From Symsagittifera roscoffensis (taxonomy: Eukaryota > Xenacoelomorpha > Acoela > Convolutidae): 64,000 bases of DNA. The stretch lies in the NCBI RefSeq assembly GCF_963678635.1, contig NC_087067.1, positions 55,364,456 through 55,428,455 on the forward strand, written 5' to 3'. Below the pieces are notes generated by a model, which saw only the letters and a list, made by a program, of their open reading frames with translations, was not told where the DNA came from and did not search any database. A program made the translations under genes and the position numbers. Every line of letters starts with the position of its first letter. Positions within the stretch are counted from its first letter, which is position 1. This document shows, piece after piece, positions 1 to 10,875 of the stretch.

Positions 1-3000
1 AATTCCCCATTGAGCCACCTGCTCATCTCGCGTTCTTCGCCTTCGAGGTACCAGACCCAGACGTATTTGACACCGTGATCTGCTTCAACAGTGCCTCTTC
101 GTCATCGGAGCTAATCACGATCTCTTCCCAGGCTTTCAGCTGTTCATAGGACCGCATCCAATCCCTTTGCTCCTGCAATCTCTTTGCTTGGTTGGGCAAA
201 ATCTTCACCCTCGACTCTCGGTTCAAACAGAAGGAATTGTGAAGACTCAGGCTCATGTTCTTCGCCAAGTCTTCCTCTAGTATCGACTCTCTCGCCTTGG
301 TACTGTTTCTTGACACTCTACCAACTCTTTTCCACCCCGTCGTGATCGCATTTCGATGGGTCAGCAGAGGTCTCTTGAAAGTCTACGGTCCTATCTCGGC
401 CTGATTTGTCGATATTCCTTTTGATATTTCCTCGTATGATCCTTCGTTACCATGTATAACCAGGCTGTCAACGTCGCTCGAAACCAAGGAAAGAACCTTA
501 TGCGGCTCCATACGTGTCTGACTTCCATTGGTATGGCGAATACCTTGCATACAGTCTCAAACAAGTCAAGTCTCCTGCTGTAATCTATCGCGTATATCGA
601 CTCCGCCGTTGGCGTCTTCGACTCCCGATACTTCGTTACATTTTCTTCAATCCATCGTAGAGCCAGCATCGTGCTCACCACCAAGATGGTCATCTTCTAC
701 TGATGATCGGGCAGTCCTAACGACCGAATTTCTTCCACATCCCAGATCAGGCAGAGGTTTGCGTGATCCGGGTACCACACTGTTTGTGCCAGACAGTGGC
801 ATGGACATTCCCCATGAGTGAGGTCAATACTCCTAAGGTTGCGCTCTCCCGAGGCTTCTAGGAGATGCTCAAGTTCCATCATCTTCTCGTGTATCGCGTC
901 GTTCTCCTCCATGTTTGGAGCACCACCCATAGGTTTCCCGATCACGTTTTGCCTCTCATGGTCACTTGTGTTTTCACTTTCCAAACCCAAAAATTCTTCT
1001 CCCCGGATTTCACTCAAGTCATCCCTCTGTTCTCTTGGCACTGTCCCTCGGATTTTCCTGAACAACCTGTGTGAGTGATGCGACATCCGAGCCAGTCTTA
1101 CACACTTGGGAACTGAGAAGGCCTTGTCTATCAATACCCTTTGGCTGGATACCTCCACCATCGCCATGTGCAATGGATAGTGGCTGCCGCATAGGTTGGC
1201 CATCACTGACCTCACTAAGGTTTTCGCATTTAGAGGCAGACCATAGGCTTCGCTCATGGGAAATCCCATTTCCGCTTCAAGTCCAACCTTCCAGCTCTTG
1301 ATGTGTTTCTGGGACCTGCAACACCCCGGGCCATGACTCCACACTCAACGCGGTCACCAAGTGGCGTTCTGACTCTAGCCTCTCCAGTGACTGGAGACTG
1401 CACATTCGCAAAAAGAATCTCAGAGCTGTTGCTATGTTCACCGTGGTACTCGCGTAACACTCACCCACTAACTGTACTTCACTCTTCTCCCTCTCGGTGA
1501 TGTCTTCAAACCAGGTGACTAGATCTTCTTTTTGGAAGGACTGTATCCTAACGCATGACCGTCCATCACAAGTGTGCTCGCCATTTCCACACTTCGAGTC
1601 AAGACAACTGCCCGGCTCCATCTTGTTCACCGACCCCAGTTTACCCGTCGCTTCGCTTGACTCCTTCGCCTGAGGCAAGATCAGTTTGTGCACTAAACTC
1701 AACGTCGCCAGATCTTCGTCCTCTGCCGGTGCTAATCTCACTCGCTCCGTGACTTCCTCGATCAGGCTCGCATGAGGATGTGGACACCAGGAGAGCCTCA
1801 GCAGTTTCCACACCACTCGCAGATTTGTGACCAACATGCCATTCCCGTTACCCATCTTCAGCTCGACTCTTTTACTTGAGCGCGGCACACTTATCACCTC
1901 TGGTGTTTTCTCGAGAATCAAACCCAAGCTCGGTCTCTCTCTCTCCACAGTGTCTATTTCCACTATCTTCTCTGTTCAAAACTTTAATAGCTCCGCCACC
2001 TCGTAGTTTCTGTGAGCGCCTCCGGCTTCCGAGTCCAGGAAAGGGTTGTACGCCATCCCCATCACTCCAGACACATACTGGTATTCTCCCTTCTTATTGA
2101 GTTTCAAGTATTCTCCTGACGAGGCCAAGTTACGGTGCACGTCGTGTCTCTCCTCAAACTTCTAGTTGTAGAATCTCCATATCTCGTCTAACTTCCTGTG
2201 GCTCTCTAGAGACTGCCTGGAACCATCCTCCTTTTCTATACCAGTACTCTGGTATACATTCAAGATGACTGCTGAGACTCTCCTTTCCACTGCTTTACTC
2301 CCGATTGCTCTTTGTTGACATGCTAGGATGGTGCTGTCAGTCATCACCGACATTCTTCAGCTCAAGAAACAAGTAGCGTCTCTCTTCCTCGCCAGGCTCA
2401 AGCCTGAGTTATCCCTAGCAACATGTTGCATCAATGTCTTATATATTTCTAGACTTTTTCCACCCAACTTCAATTTGTCGTGCGAGGTCAGCGTTTCTAA
2501 TTCTATTCCCACCAGGCTCCATGCGAACATCAATTGTCCCGCTGTTCTAACGAAGGGATTCGCCATCAACGGCGACGCCGATGAGGATGTCCTCATCGCT
2601 TCTTCAAAATGATCCCTCAACAAGTTCTGCCAAGTTCTTTTCAGTTGGCTCCCCCATTCTAATTTGTTAATCTCAGCCTTCTGCTGGGTAGCCCAGTTGC
2701 GTCGCTTGCGTGACACTCCACTGTCGAGTTTCTTTAGGCAGTCTTCCAGTTCCTTCAACGTTTCCAGGGCCACCCACCACGGCCGGGAGGTGTTCCCCGT
2801 TTTATTCTTCTCAAGAGGATCGCTAGTTACTTGCTTCCCAGTGGCCTGGTGTTCATTTGAGACCCATTCTTTGCCAACGTCTACTTTCCATGTCTGCCCG
2901 CTCATCGAACCTCGTTTCATCTTTGTCCTCTGAGGCTTGAAGTCTTCCTCTGTAGTCGAGTTGGTGGGAACCTCCATCTCTCTTTCTACCTCGAGCAGTT

Positions 3001-3217
3001 TCCTTGGTTCGTAGCTACTCTTGTAGGCTGCTGTCTTCCATCGTGCCAGAACCATGGAGGCCGTCTCTCTCAGGTTTTTCTCCGAGACTGCATCCGCCGA
3101 AGGACTACCCAACCATTCTACCTCTCTCTTTCTCTTGCGAGACTTCACGTCTTTACTTGGGGGCGTTGCCGTTATCATCACTGATTCGACCTCTTTGTCT
3201 CCATCCAACCCTTCCAA
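1..3217 (-). pseudogene. Giant orphan polyprotein, C-terminal part (broken, runs off left edge)
   Basis: This is the downstream end of the long minus-strand coding region that starts at 8831. One frame is open from 3217 to 1277 apart from in-frame stops at about 2357 (TGA), 2162 (TAG) and about 1984. The reading then shifts frame into 1344-697 and 693-391, and shifts again into 316-23, which reaches the window edge. The 3217 segment opens with a Lys/Arg-rich stretch (KSRKRKREVEW) that could be a nuclear localisation signal. It then has a helical region rich in Trp and charged residues. The 1963-1277 segment has a short Cys cluster (CLDSKCGNGEHTCDGRSC). I recognise no known family. Continuity through the lesions shows that this was one long protein. 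Codon use and base composition (about 50% GC) match the rest of the unit and differ from the AT-rich flanks. Confidence 0.55.
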
Positions 3218-6080
3218 CTCTTGCCTCCCCCTGCTCGAGCCTTAAGGATATTAGTACTTTTAATTATTTTACTAGTTTCGACCGTATCCCCCCTTACACT
3301 TTCAATTATTTTTGTGACAGTTTTTTGTTTCAAAGTAGAGCTTTCTTCACACTCGTCTTCTTTGGTCTTCAGTGGTGCCTTTCTCAACTCGACCATCTTG
3401 CTCAGCAGCTCTCCTCTTGCCTTCTCTTCCAGACCTGTCCCCATCAGGACAGGTTCTCCGAACTTCACCAACGTGTCACACAGTTCTTCTTTGAAATCGT
3501 CTCTTGTGATCTCGCTATTCACTTCTCGATTAAACTCTCTCAAGAATTCTCGCCAAGCGTTCTCATCTAGAGTCCCTAGGAATATGGTCTTGTTTTCCTC
3601 GAAGGTATTCTTTTCCCTTTCTTCTGCACTCAAGAGTATCATTCCCATATTGGAGGTCTCGCTCGTCAGTGGCAACTCTAGATTCTTGCGGGGAGATGAG
3701 GTCAGAGGTGGCGTGGCTGTGTCTGCCCAATATTCTCCGCTCAGATCCTTCAACAGTTCTTGAGTGGTGAATTCCTTCTCTGCTGGTTTTGGCTCAGGCG
3801 TGTTCCCCACTTCCATCTCCTCTCCTGCCTCGCTGAGAGTCTCATCCATGCTTTCTTCTCCTGACTCGACTCTCCTTCTCTCAAGTATCCTCCTGAACCG
3901 ATCTTCTACAGGGCCGCTTCTTCTATCTCCAGGGGTGCCCACCGACAGGGATGATGGTGTCGTTGGATCCGGTTTCTTGTATTCCGTCAGAGCCACATAA
4001 AACGGGCCTGCTGCATCCAGCTCCTTCCCTTCCTGTTTCATCTCCACCTGTTCCAGTCCGTAAGGTGCCCGGTATTTTCTCGTGGCAAACTTCATTTCGT
4101 CTTTTAGTGCAATGTGTTCTTCTTCCACAATCATCCTGCCATCGTCCCACAACTTTGTATCTCGAACTTTGGGGGCAATGAGCCTCTCATCTTCTTCGCT
4201 TGAGTCGTCCAGGAGTTTATTTTTATATCACAGGTGTGAAAATAAACCGCTGCAGTGTAGCCGATGAATAGGGGATCCCAGCCATCGGTGAATTCCCTCT
4301 GCTGCCTCTCCGCCGCTGCGCTCGCGATTAGAGGGATGGGACCACCAGGGAACTGTTCATTCCCAGGGTCATTCTCCTGACCGTTGGGAACTCGGGAATG
4401 GTTGTTGGCATGATTTCCTTCTCCAGTATTGCCTCTAGCTCCCTTTTCACCAACTCGAAGCTCTTCTTCCACGCGGGAATCCTCAAGATCTCTTGTCCAA
4501 TCGCGGTCAGGGGGTTCAGGTTCCAGAACTTGGGATAAGTTTCGATGGGGCCTTCACGTTTCCCTCCCATCCTGCACTGCAGTTGCCCTCGGAAATTCTA
4601 TACCATCAACTCTGGATCCTTCACTTTCCCGAAGAGTACCGTGTTACTCATTTTTGCCCTCAGCACCTCTTGCTGACACCAGTTGAGCGCCGTCCCATCC
4701 AGCACACTTATGAGGCTCAAGTGTGTCACGGAGTTGCGGTAAGCCGTCACTAGAGGATCTGGAAACGCGTATGTTACAGCCGGTCCATAAATGCAGGTTA
4801 CGACCTCCTCCAGCCCCCGGATTATCCCCATTGGGTCCGATCTCATCGCCAGGCACAGGTCTGTCAACAGGGGCATGCCACCTTTCACTTTTCTCCATTC
4901 ATCTTTCGTCTTCGGATTCTTTTCCTCACCAGTCATATGTCGATTCTGCATCAGGAGGTTCTCCACTAGCAGCGTCTTTAGCCCCGCAGCACATTTATAT
5001 GAGTAGGTGTCAATGCTCGAGTGGTTTTTCCCATCAACAGGGGCTCTCCATGTTTCGTCAGTCGATGAAATGACACCAGCTCACCATGGGTCAGGAGCAC
5101 CAGTGCCAGATATCCGTCAATCCGGAGTAATTCCACACCCCGACTGAACATATACGCTGGACCCATGTTGAATAAGTACCTGGGCTAAACTAGGTACAGT
5201 GCCAACAACAGGCTGATGGGCATGCTCAGTATTTCTTGTACAAAGGCTCCAAAAATGGTCTCCTTTGAATCAAACACTCCAGCCATGAACTCCTTCCCCC
5301 AACAAGGACTCAAGAACTTGAGAATCTCGTGATCTTTTCTCGTCTTCAGCTCGCCCTTTGCGTGCTCCCACCAGAATCCTCCGATTTTGACCTCGTTTGC
5401 ATCTGTGACGAACCTGGTCACCGTCATCTCCCTACTCTCGGCCACTTCCAACTGCTCCTCAAGAAAACTCCTGATTTGCTTCACAAGAGGTGGGCATTCT
5501 CCTTTGTCTTCTCTGTGGCGTTTTCCAGCCTTGGTGTCAGGAACGGCCACCTGCCTTTTTCTTGCGTCAGTCGATACACCATCGACTCCAGTTGCTGCTC
5601 TGTTGCAGCCACATTCTTTCTTTCATTACTTGGTCCCCTAGACTTAATGGTGGAGCTCGTGATAGTCAAGTCCATGCTTCGAAACCACCAGCTGGCCGTC
5701 AGGTGATTTAATATTGGGTGGTCGTCCCCTATAGCCGGACTGAACTTGAGTTGTCTGGCGAAGTTCGATATCTCTAGCAAGAGGACCTCGTCCAATACAA
5801 TGAGGATATCTGCTAACTCATAGAAGCCCCTCAACGCGTGGGACACATCCGCCCACGCCGCCGTCAGTTCTGACTTGCGAAGCCTCAAGTTCGTCGGTTC
5901 CCACTCTCGATTGGGAGCTGCCATCAGGATCCGCCATGTATTCCCCTCGGCTATTAAGATCAAAACCGCATACACGAACTGCAGAGCGGGAGGCATGCTC
6001 GCGTACCCGGGGGACGTCGTGAACACCACACTTGTCTTAGATCCAAATCGTGAGGCGACGTTCTCCTGCACCTCATTCAT
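3178..6080 (-). pseudogene. Giant orphan polyprotein, central part (broken)
   Basis: Consecutive minus-strand segments are 6080-5481, 5550-5185 and 5166-4978 (same frame, split by a TAG), 4966-4598 and 4570-4328 (same frame, split by a stop), 4472-4131, and 4152-3178. Each overlaps or abuts the next after a frameshift, as expected of one decayed ORF. The 6080-4978 part is globular-looking, with hydrophobic helices but no convincing membrane span. The 4152-3178 part is strongly acidic and Glu-rich with a conserved-looking block (LLKDLSGEYWADTATPPLTS). No catalytic motif is recognisable to me. The segment lies between the SGNH-like domain upstream and the basic C-terminal segment downstream. 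A structural rather than enzymatic role is a guess. Confidence 0.5.
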
Positions 6081-6081
6081 T

Positions 6082-7138
6082 GCTCATAAATAACGTCTGG
6101 ATAGCTTCTCAGATTCTCTTTGGCGTCGGCTCATCACCCTTGAGTTGCTCAAGAAACGCAGTCGCATGCAGGTGGTTATTCATTCCCGCAAACAGTAGTA
6201 GCTCGGGCTCGCAAGGCATCTCCGATTTTATCGCAACCACCAGGGTTAACATTTGGTTCAACTCAGCCTCTGGCAGCGAGTATATCAAAGTCTACGGCCA
6301 GAACAACTTGGGAGACGTTCCCTCGATGTCCGATCCCGCTACGATGATCACACTCGCGGCAGCTGGATCTGCTCTGTCGTAAACTGCCAAGGTCTTGGCC
6401 AATTGGGCGTTCCCGCAGTGTTTCCCGTATCTGGGGTCGTCCGCCAATCTCGTACCTTCATAAGCGGCATCTGGCAGTTCCATTTCTCTTGGGTCCAATA
6501 GCTTGTCCACCACCCTCAACTGCGCTGGAGTTGCCAACCTTTTTCTGGCAATGCTCGTTCGATGCTTAGGGGGCTCCACTATAAGTCCCGGACTCCCCAG
6601 AAACTTGAGAGGTCTGTAATTGATAGGTCCCATGACTGATCTTGAGGGAATCCCAGTCAGGTCCGCCGTCTTCATTGTTCTCGCTCTCGAGAAATGCGTC
6701 TCGTGAGCCTTCGCACTGATGTCTACTTAACTCCTCATGTGACACGCGCTTGAGGCCCAGAGCTTCCGCCAACTCTTGTCTGCATTCCAGGTCTTCCAAG
6801 TCCAGCTCCTTTACCTTCTCCAGATATCTCGACCGGCTTGTCTCCGCCGGTCTCTCCACCCTCTTGCTCTCCACTACTACCACCGAGGACACTACCGAAC
6901 TCTGGGGTGTTGATGACGTTGCTTCCTCGGCCTCCATCGGTGCGGCACCTGGTAATCTGGTCCGGCTACTTCTCGAGCTGTCTCTAGAATCGGCCCTCGC
7001 CCCCAGGCGACTGGACAGAGTTCTTGAGGCGAGGAAAGATGGATTTGGAGGTGGTCCGATTGTGAATTGGGCCGTCTCCAGCAATTCTGCCTCCAACGCG
7101 CTTACGTGCCTTTGGAAAACGTCATTCAACCATTCCAC
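6082..7138 (-). pseudogene. Giant orphan polyprotein, Ser-rich linker and conserved block after the SGNH domain
   Basis: The 7138-6566 segment starts just after the SGNH block-V motif (IHFD). It continues into a Ser/Arg-rich low-complexity region (SRDSSRSSR) and a Glu/Leu-rich helical region. The frame then shifts into 6675-6292, a compact segment containing GPINYRPLKFLGSPGLIVEP. A TAG at 6292 interrupts the frame, which stays readable to about 6100, where a TGA and another frame change occur. I do not recognise the family. The join to the SGNH segment is clear because the motif spacing continues across the lesion. Confidence 0.5.
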
Positions 7139-7985
7139 TCCCCTAGGCCTGTCAAAATGGATTCAGTCTGAGAATGCATCGTCGGGAAGGCAGCTCGCTC
7201 CATTTGCTCGGCTACATCCAGCAATCCAACGGGAAGGACAATCCTTTGATGTATTTGCCTGATTACTTCGTTCAGGTTTTGTACCTTCGTATTCAGTTCC
7301 ATCGCGTGTTGGTCAGCCTTCATATTGTAGGGAATGGTACACACTGTGAGTATGGCAGGATCCATTTGAACCCGCAACTCCTCAAGGATGCAGCTCATCT
7401 TGTCATGTAGCCTCATAACCTTCCTTGACTCTCCCCTGGACACGTCATTAGTCCCGATCATTACAGTTACCATGTATACTCTTGCCATCCCTAGCATCTC
7501 AAGTGATGCCAATATCTGTGGCATCGCAGCTCCAGCGAAATTCAAGATCCCAGTCTGCCAATGCGACTGAATCCGGGTCAGCACCCGCAGCAGGCTGTCT
7601 CCTATGATTAGGTGGACTGCACCCTCTGGTACACGTGGCTGCGTGTGGTATTGCACCCAAGCCGCGTCATGGCAATCCCTCCTGACTCTTTGTGCTGTGC
7701 TCCAATCCATGCGACTGTGCCTGTGGTACCTGCCTGTGGTGGTGTTCTTCTGGTAACTTGAGATTACCACACTCCAGATCGGTTGCACCCTCGTGATCGG
7801 GGGTAGCTCCACTCTTGCTGGACTCTCACGATTCCTTAGCTGTAGTCTGTCGTTCAATTCTTTCAGATGTGACGAGCTGCCGCTCACCTGATTGCTGCTC
7901 GGGATTGAACTCGGAGTGCGACGTCCATCAATGGGCGTATCGATTGTGTCTCTAGGCCAAGCAAGGAGGACGTTGACTCAGTCGG
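7075..7985 (-). pseudogene. SGNH/GDSL-hydrolase-like domain of the giant orphan polyprotein
   Basis: The minus-strand frame 7887-7126 contains the signature blocks of the SGNH hydrolase superfamily, in order and at sensible spacing. Block I is IIGDSLLR (GDS at codons 96-98 of this segment, predicted nucleophile Ser98). A Gly in NFAGAAMPQI fits block II. Block III is IGTNDVS (Asn147). About 85 codons later, in the neighbouring frame, comes a DxIHFD block V, in which the expected residue between Asp and Ile is now a TGA. SGNH proteins are esterases or lipases, and several non-LTR retroelement ORF1 proteins carry such an esterase domain. A frameshift near 7985 separates it from the coiled-coil region upstream. 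Function in this context is unknown; the fold assignment is fairly secure, but activity is impossible in this copy. Confidence 0.6.
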
Positions 7986-8831
7986 TATCCATACCTCCAA
8001 CCCCTCGTTCATATGTTCCTGAGCCGCGCGGTCAAAGTTAAACCGTCCCTTCGATCTGGGAGCTTCATCCACCTCCATACGTGTTTCTGGTCTTGAACCG
8101 GCGGCCGTTCGCTCCTTGGGCCTGGCTCCCTTTTGCATGTCGAGCTCGCGCTGTCGCCGCTGGATTCTCTCAAGTTCCGACTTCTGCTGTTCACAATTCG
8201 TGGCATTCTCTCGCACCCTTTGTTCTTGCTGGTGCTCGGCCTGCAGCATATCAAGTTCCCTCCGCGCTTGGTCTTTTTCAATGACCGCCTGATCTCTCTC
8301 CAGATTCGCCTGATCTCTCTCGAGCTTCGCTTGATCCCGGTCGAGGTTCGCCTTGTTTCTCTCCCTCTGTGTCCTCTCAAGTTCTCTTTTCAGACTACTG
8401 AGGTCCGGATACGCCTCTTCCGTTTGCTGCGCTCGTGTCATAGAGGGTGTTTTACTCGTGCTCTGGCCCGCTGATCTTGATGATGGTCTGATTGGTAGTG
8501 GGGATTACCCTGCGCCATACTCGGTGTTATTGCTCAAGCCAGGATTCCTCGCCAAGTTGAATCCCCTCACTCCTCCATCCACATTCCAGGACAGCCATCT
8601 GGCTTGCTCTTGGTTGGATATTCCATCAGTGGTGTAGCCGACCATTAGAACCGCTTCTGTTGCAGACTCCCTACATTCACCCTGCTCTTCCAATTAGAGG
8701 ATGGCTTTCAGCATCACCGCCATTCTCTCATCCACTTGGGAGTAATCCAGATCCCTCAGGCGTCTGTATTGCTCATCAAGCGTGGGCCTCTTCAGAGCCG
8801 CGGGCATGGACTTCCAAAATCGATCTGTCAT
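7986..8831 (-). pseudogene. N-terminus of giant orphan polyprotein with charged coiled coil
   Basis: An ATG at 8829-8831 (minus) opens a frame that can be followed to about 7986, interrupted by in-frame stops near 8696 and at 8505. From codons 131 to about 230 it forms an almost uninterrupted, highly charged coiled coil. It is built from short repeats of the type LERDQANLERDQA, followed by a Gln/Arg/Glu-rich helix. The start is chosen because it is the first ATG after a non-coding, repeat-bearing stretch (8832-9360), and because the encoded N-terminus (MTDRFWKSMPAALKRP) looks like a genuine start. Coiled coils of this sort are common in retroelement ORF1 or gag proteins, which suits an oligomerising role, but this is inference. 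Whether this ORF belongs to element A or to a separate element cannot be decided here. Confidence 0.5.
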
Positions 8832-8864
8832 TTTTTCTTTTATCTCTGGATGATCTTGCGCACG

Positions 8865-8959
8865 TACCACTTAAGAATTACCGTACCACTTGAGAATTAC
8901 CGTACCATTTGAGAATTACCGTACCACTTGAGAATTACCGTACCACTTGAGAATTAGCG
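8865..8959. repeat. Five tandem copies of a 19 bp repeat
   Basis: Five head-to-tail units of TACCACTTGAGAATTACCG run from 8865 to 8959 with one or two substitutions each, and a partial sixth unit follows. The array sits between the end of the element A pol ORF (9361) and the start of the SGNH-containing ORF (8831), just upstream of that ATG on the minus strand. Confidence 0.9.
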
Positions 8960-9360
8960 TACCAACTTGAGTGCTTGAGAATTAACTTCTTCAACTGTTG
9001 TTTGACCGTGGGTTCGTTCAAGACCTTCTTTTACTTTCAGTTGAGTATAGTTGGGTAGTTAGTTTGACTTTACCACATCAATCTGAAAATAAAACTTGAT
9101 CTTTAGACTAAAATGCTATGTTCCTAACCTAAAACCCCACCTTGCCATTATAGTTAAAATCTTATCCTTTTCGTTCTGCGAAAATAATTCAATTAGAAGT
9201 TTTCTATGAGCATGCAGATTCATTTTATGTTTTAGCACCATCAATCATTTAAAATTTAATTGTCATGCCAATCACTTTTAAGATCATTTTGCCTGTTCCG
9301 TACCCCAACACCTAACTTGAGATCCCTTCCTGCCCAACTCAAGTCCCCCATGTACCTGAC
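8960..9360. other. Non-coding spacer between element A pol and the giant orphan ORF
   Basis: AT-rich, stop-dense on both strands, with no recognisable gene. I looked for an LTR here by comparing it by eye with the 18.2-18.4 kb and 20.6-22 kb regions and saw no match. Confidence 0.5.
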
Positions 9361-10056
9361 TTAGGCGATACTCAGGTAGTATTTCTTGTGCAGATGTACC
9401 ATTATCTCCGTTTCTAGGAAGACCACGTGTAGGATGGCATATAGTTCTTTTGGGCTCAGCTTACCCCTGTTCGGGTCGTAGACCGGCATTGAGACCTCCG
9501 TTATTCTTCTTTCGATCATGAAGTCCTGTAGTCTCGTTAGTGCCAACATCACGTGTTCAGGATCGATCGTGTTCCTCTCACTTACCCTCGTCACTAAGAA
9601 GCACAGGTATTTGCCTGGGACTTGTGCTACTGATGGTGGAAGCGCTGCCATCCCTCCCAGCCCCGGTCTCTTTCTGAATAGAACCTCCACGTTCTGGTAC
9701 TCTCTCTTGAACTCGGCCTCCAGTCTTGATTTGAAACCAAAGTCCGCCGTGATACAGATTTCACGAGTCCTGTCCGACAGAATGAAGTCGCTATCCGTTA
9801 TCAGGATGTTCTCCGAGTATTCGGTCGGTATTTCAAACTTCGTTTTGAAATTCCGTCCTATGGTAGGCTCGGCCTTCTCCCCATCCAGTTCCAGTCCGCT
9901 CGTTTCTCTCACTTCCCTGAGTTTCTTTATCATTAAGTTTTCGGTGTGGGTAAGTCCTACCCCCACTCCCCGGACAAAAATATTTATCGACGTCCCCGTC
10001 GATGATGCTGGGTCTGAATTGTCTGGCGGAATGTCAAGCGGCCTGTCTGTTGCCGT
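9361..10056 (-). pseudogene. Macrodomain-like C-terminal domain of element A pol
   Basis: The frame of the integrase tail continues past a TGA at 10057-10059 to the stop at 9361. Codons from about 9830 downwards read like a divergent macrodomain (ADP-ribose-binding fold). The first strand is ICITADFGFKSRLEAEF and is followed by a helix. Then come a LCFLVTR strand, a long helix (LALTRLQDFMIERRI), a core strand with a loop (TEVSMPVYDPNRGKLS), and a final strand (EIMVHLHKKYY). Similar domains occur at the end of pol in some invertebrate gypsy elements, to my knowledge. The usual glycine-rich phosphate-binding loop after the core strand is replaced by DPNRGKLS, so ligand binding is doubtful. Interrupted only by the upstream TGA. 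Confidence 0.5.
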
Positions 10057-10875
10057 TCAGCCGAAAAGAGGACTCTCCGTTTTCATGTGCTTTCCCGCTG
10101 ATATGTCAACTTGTTGTATGCTTTGTCCTTCGTCGCTTCCGTTCTTGACATCGCTCATCCATTCTAATAACCTCAGGTTCGTGTTCTCCCTCCTCTCTAT
10201 CTCGCGCTGTTCCAAATTTGTCTCCCGTTCTGGTGTCGAGTAGTCTTCCTGCGGGTAGTGTTCATTATCATTGATAATTTGCCATTCATCATCGGCTGCC
10301 AGTTCGCCCACATTTAGTAGCTCTTTGCTTAGGTCGTCGGGCTGTATTTTATCAATCAGGAAATCATCTCTGTACCTGTTGTACCTCATGCCTGTCCGTT
10401 TGCGATTGCCACTCCTCGTCCCCGCTGGTATTGGTAAGTCTGGGTCTGTCCACTTCGGCACCTCACCCTGCTCTGGATCGTTCCAGTCTTCTTCCACAAA
10501 AGATTCCGCCTCAGAAACCGCTTCTATCTTTTCATTGTCATCCAAACTCAAGTTCTCGTTGCTATCATTTTTCTCTCTGGTGCCTTTTTCGTTCACTTCA
10601 CACGCTGGCTCCACCAGTAGGTACTCAAGTTCCTCCATGTCCAGTGGTATACACCAGTCCTCTGAGGATGGGACGTGAGGCTTCAGATTTTCATAATGTG
10701 CTGCTCGCCCCGTACTCAAGCGGTAGAACCGTCCTTGTTGATGTACTTCCGTTATCATGAATGGTCCTCTCCATTTCTTAAGTAATTTTTTTGTCCCTTT
10801 GGGCGGTATGACATTCTGGAAGACCCACACGTACTGGCCCACTTCATATGGCTTCGCCTGTAATATCTTTTCATC
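10057..10875 (-). pseudogene. Element A post-integrase tail (SH3-like plus acidic region)
   Basis: The segment 10842-10057 begins right after the integrase core, in the same frame; a TAA at 10876 separates them. The first 60 codons (VGQYVWVFQNVIPPKGTKK ... KKWRGPFMITEV) match the post-integrase domain of gypsy polyproteins: the strand pattern V-W, K-W-x-GPF, then RLSTGR and an HYENLKPH box. The rest is acidic and low in complexity, probably a spacer before the macrodomain-like end. A TGA at 10057-10059 closes it. Confidence 0.7.

Noticed and set aside
1-8000. Plus-strand ORFs across the giant unit
   Set aside because: They are antisense shadows: no motifs, and the minus strand carries the SGNH, coiled-coil and continuous conserved segments.
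8832-9360. 3' LTR of element A
   Set aside because: No matching copy was found near 18-22 kb, and there are no TG...CA bounded repeats.
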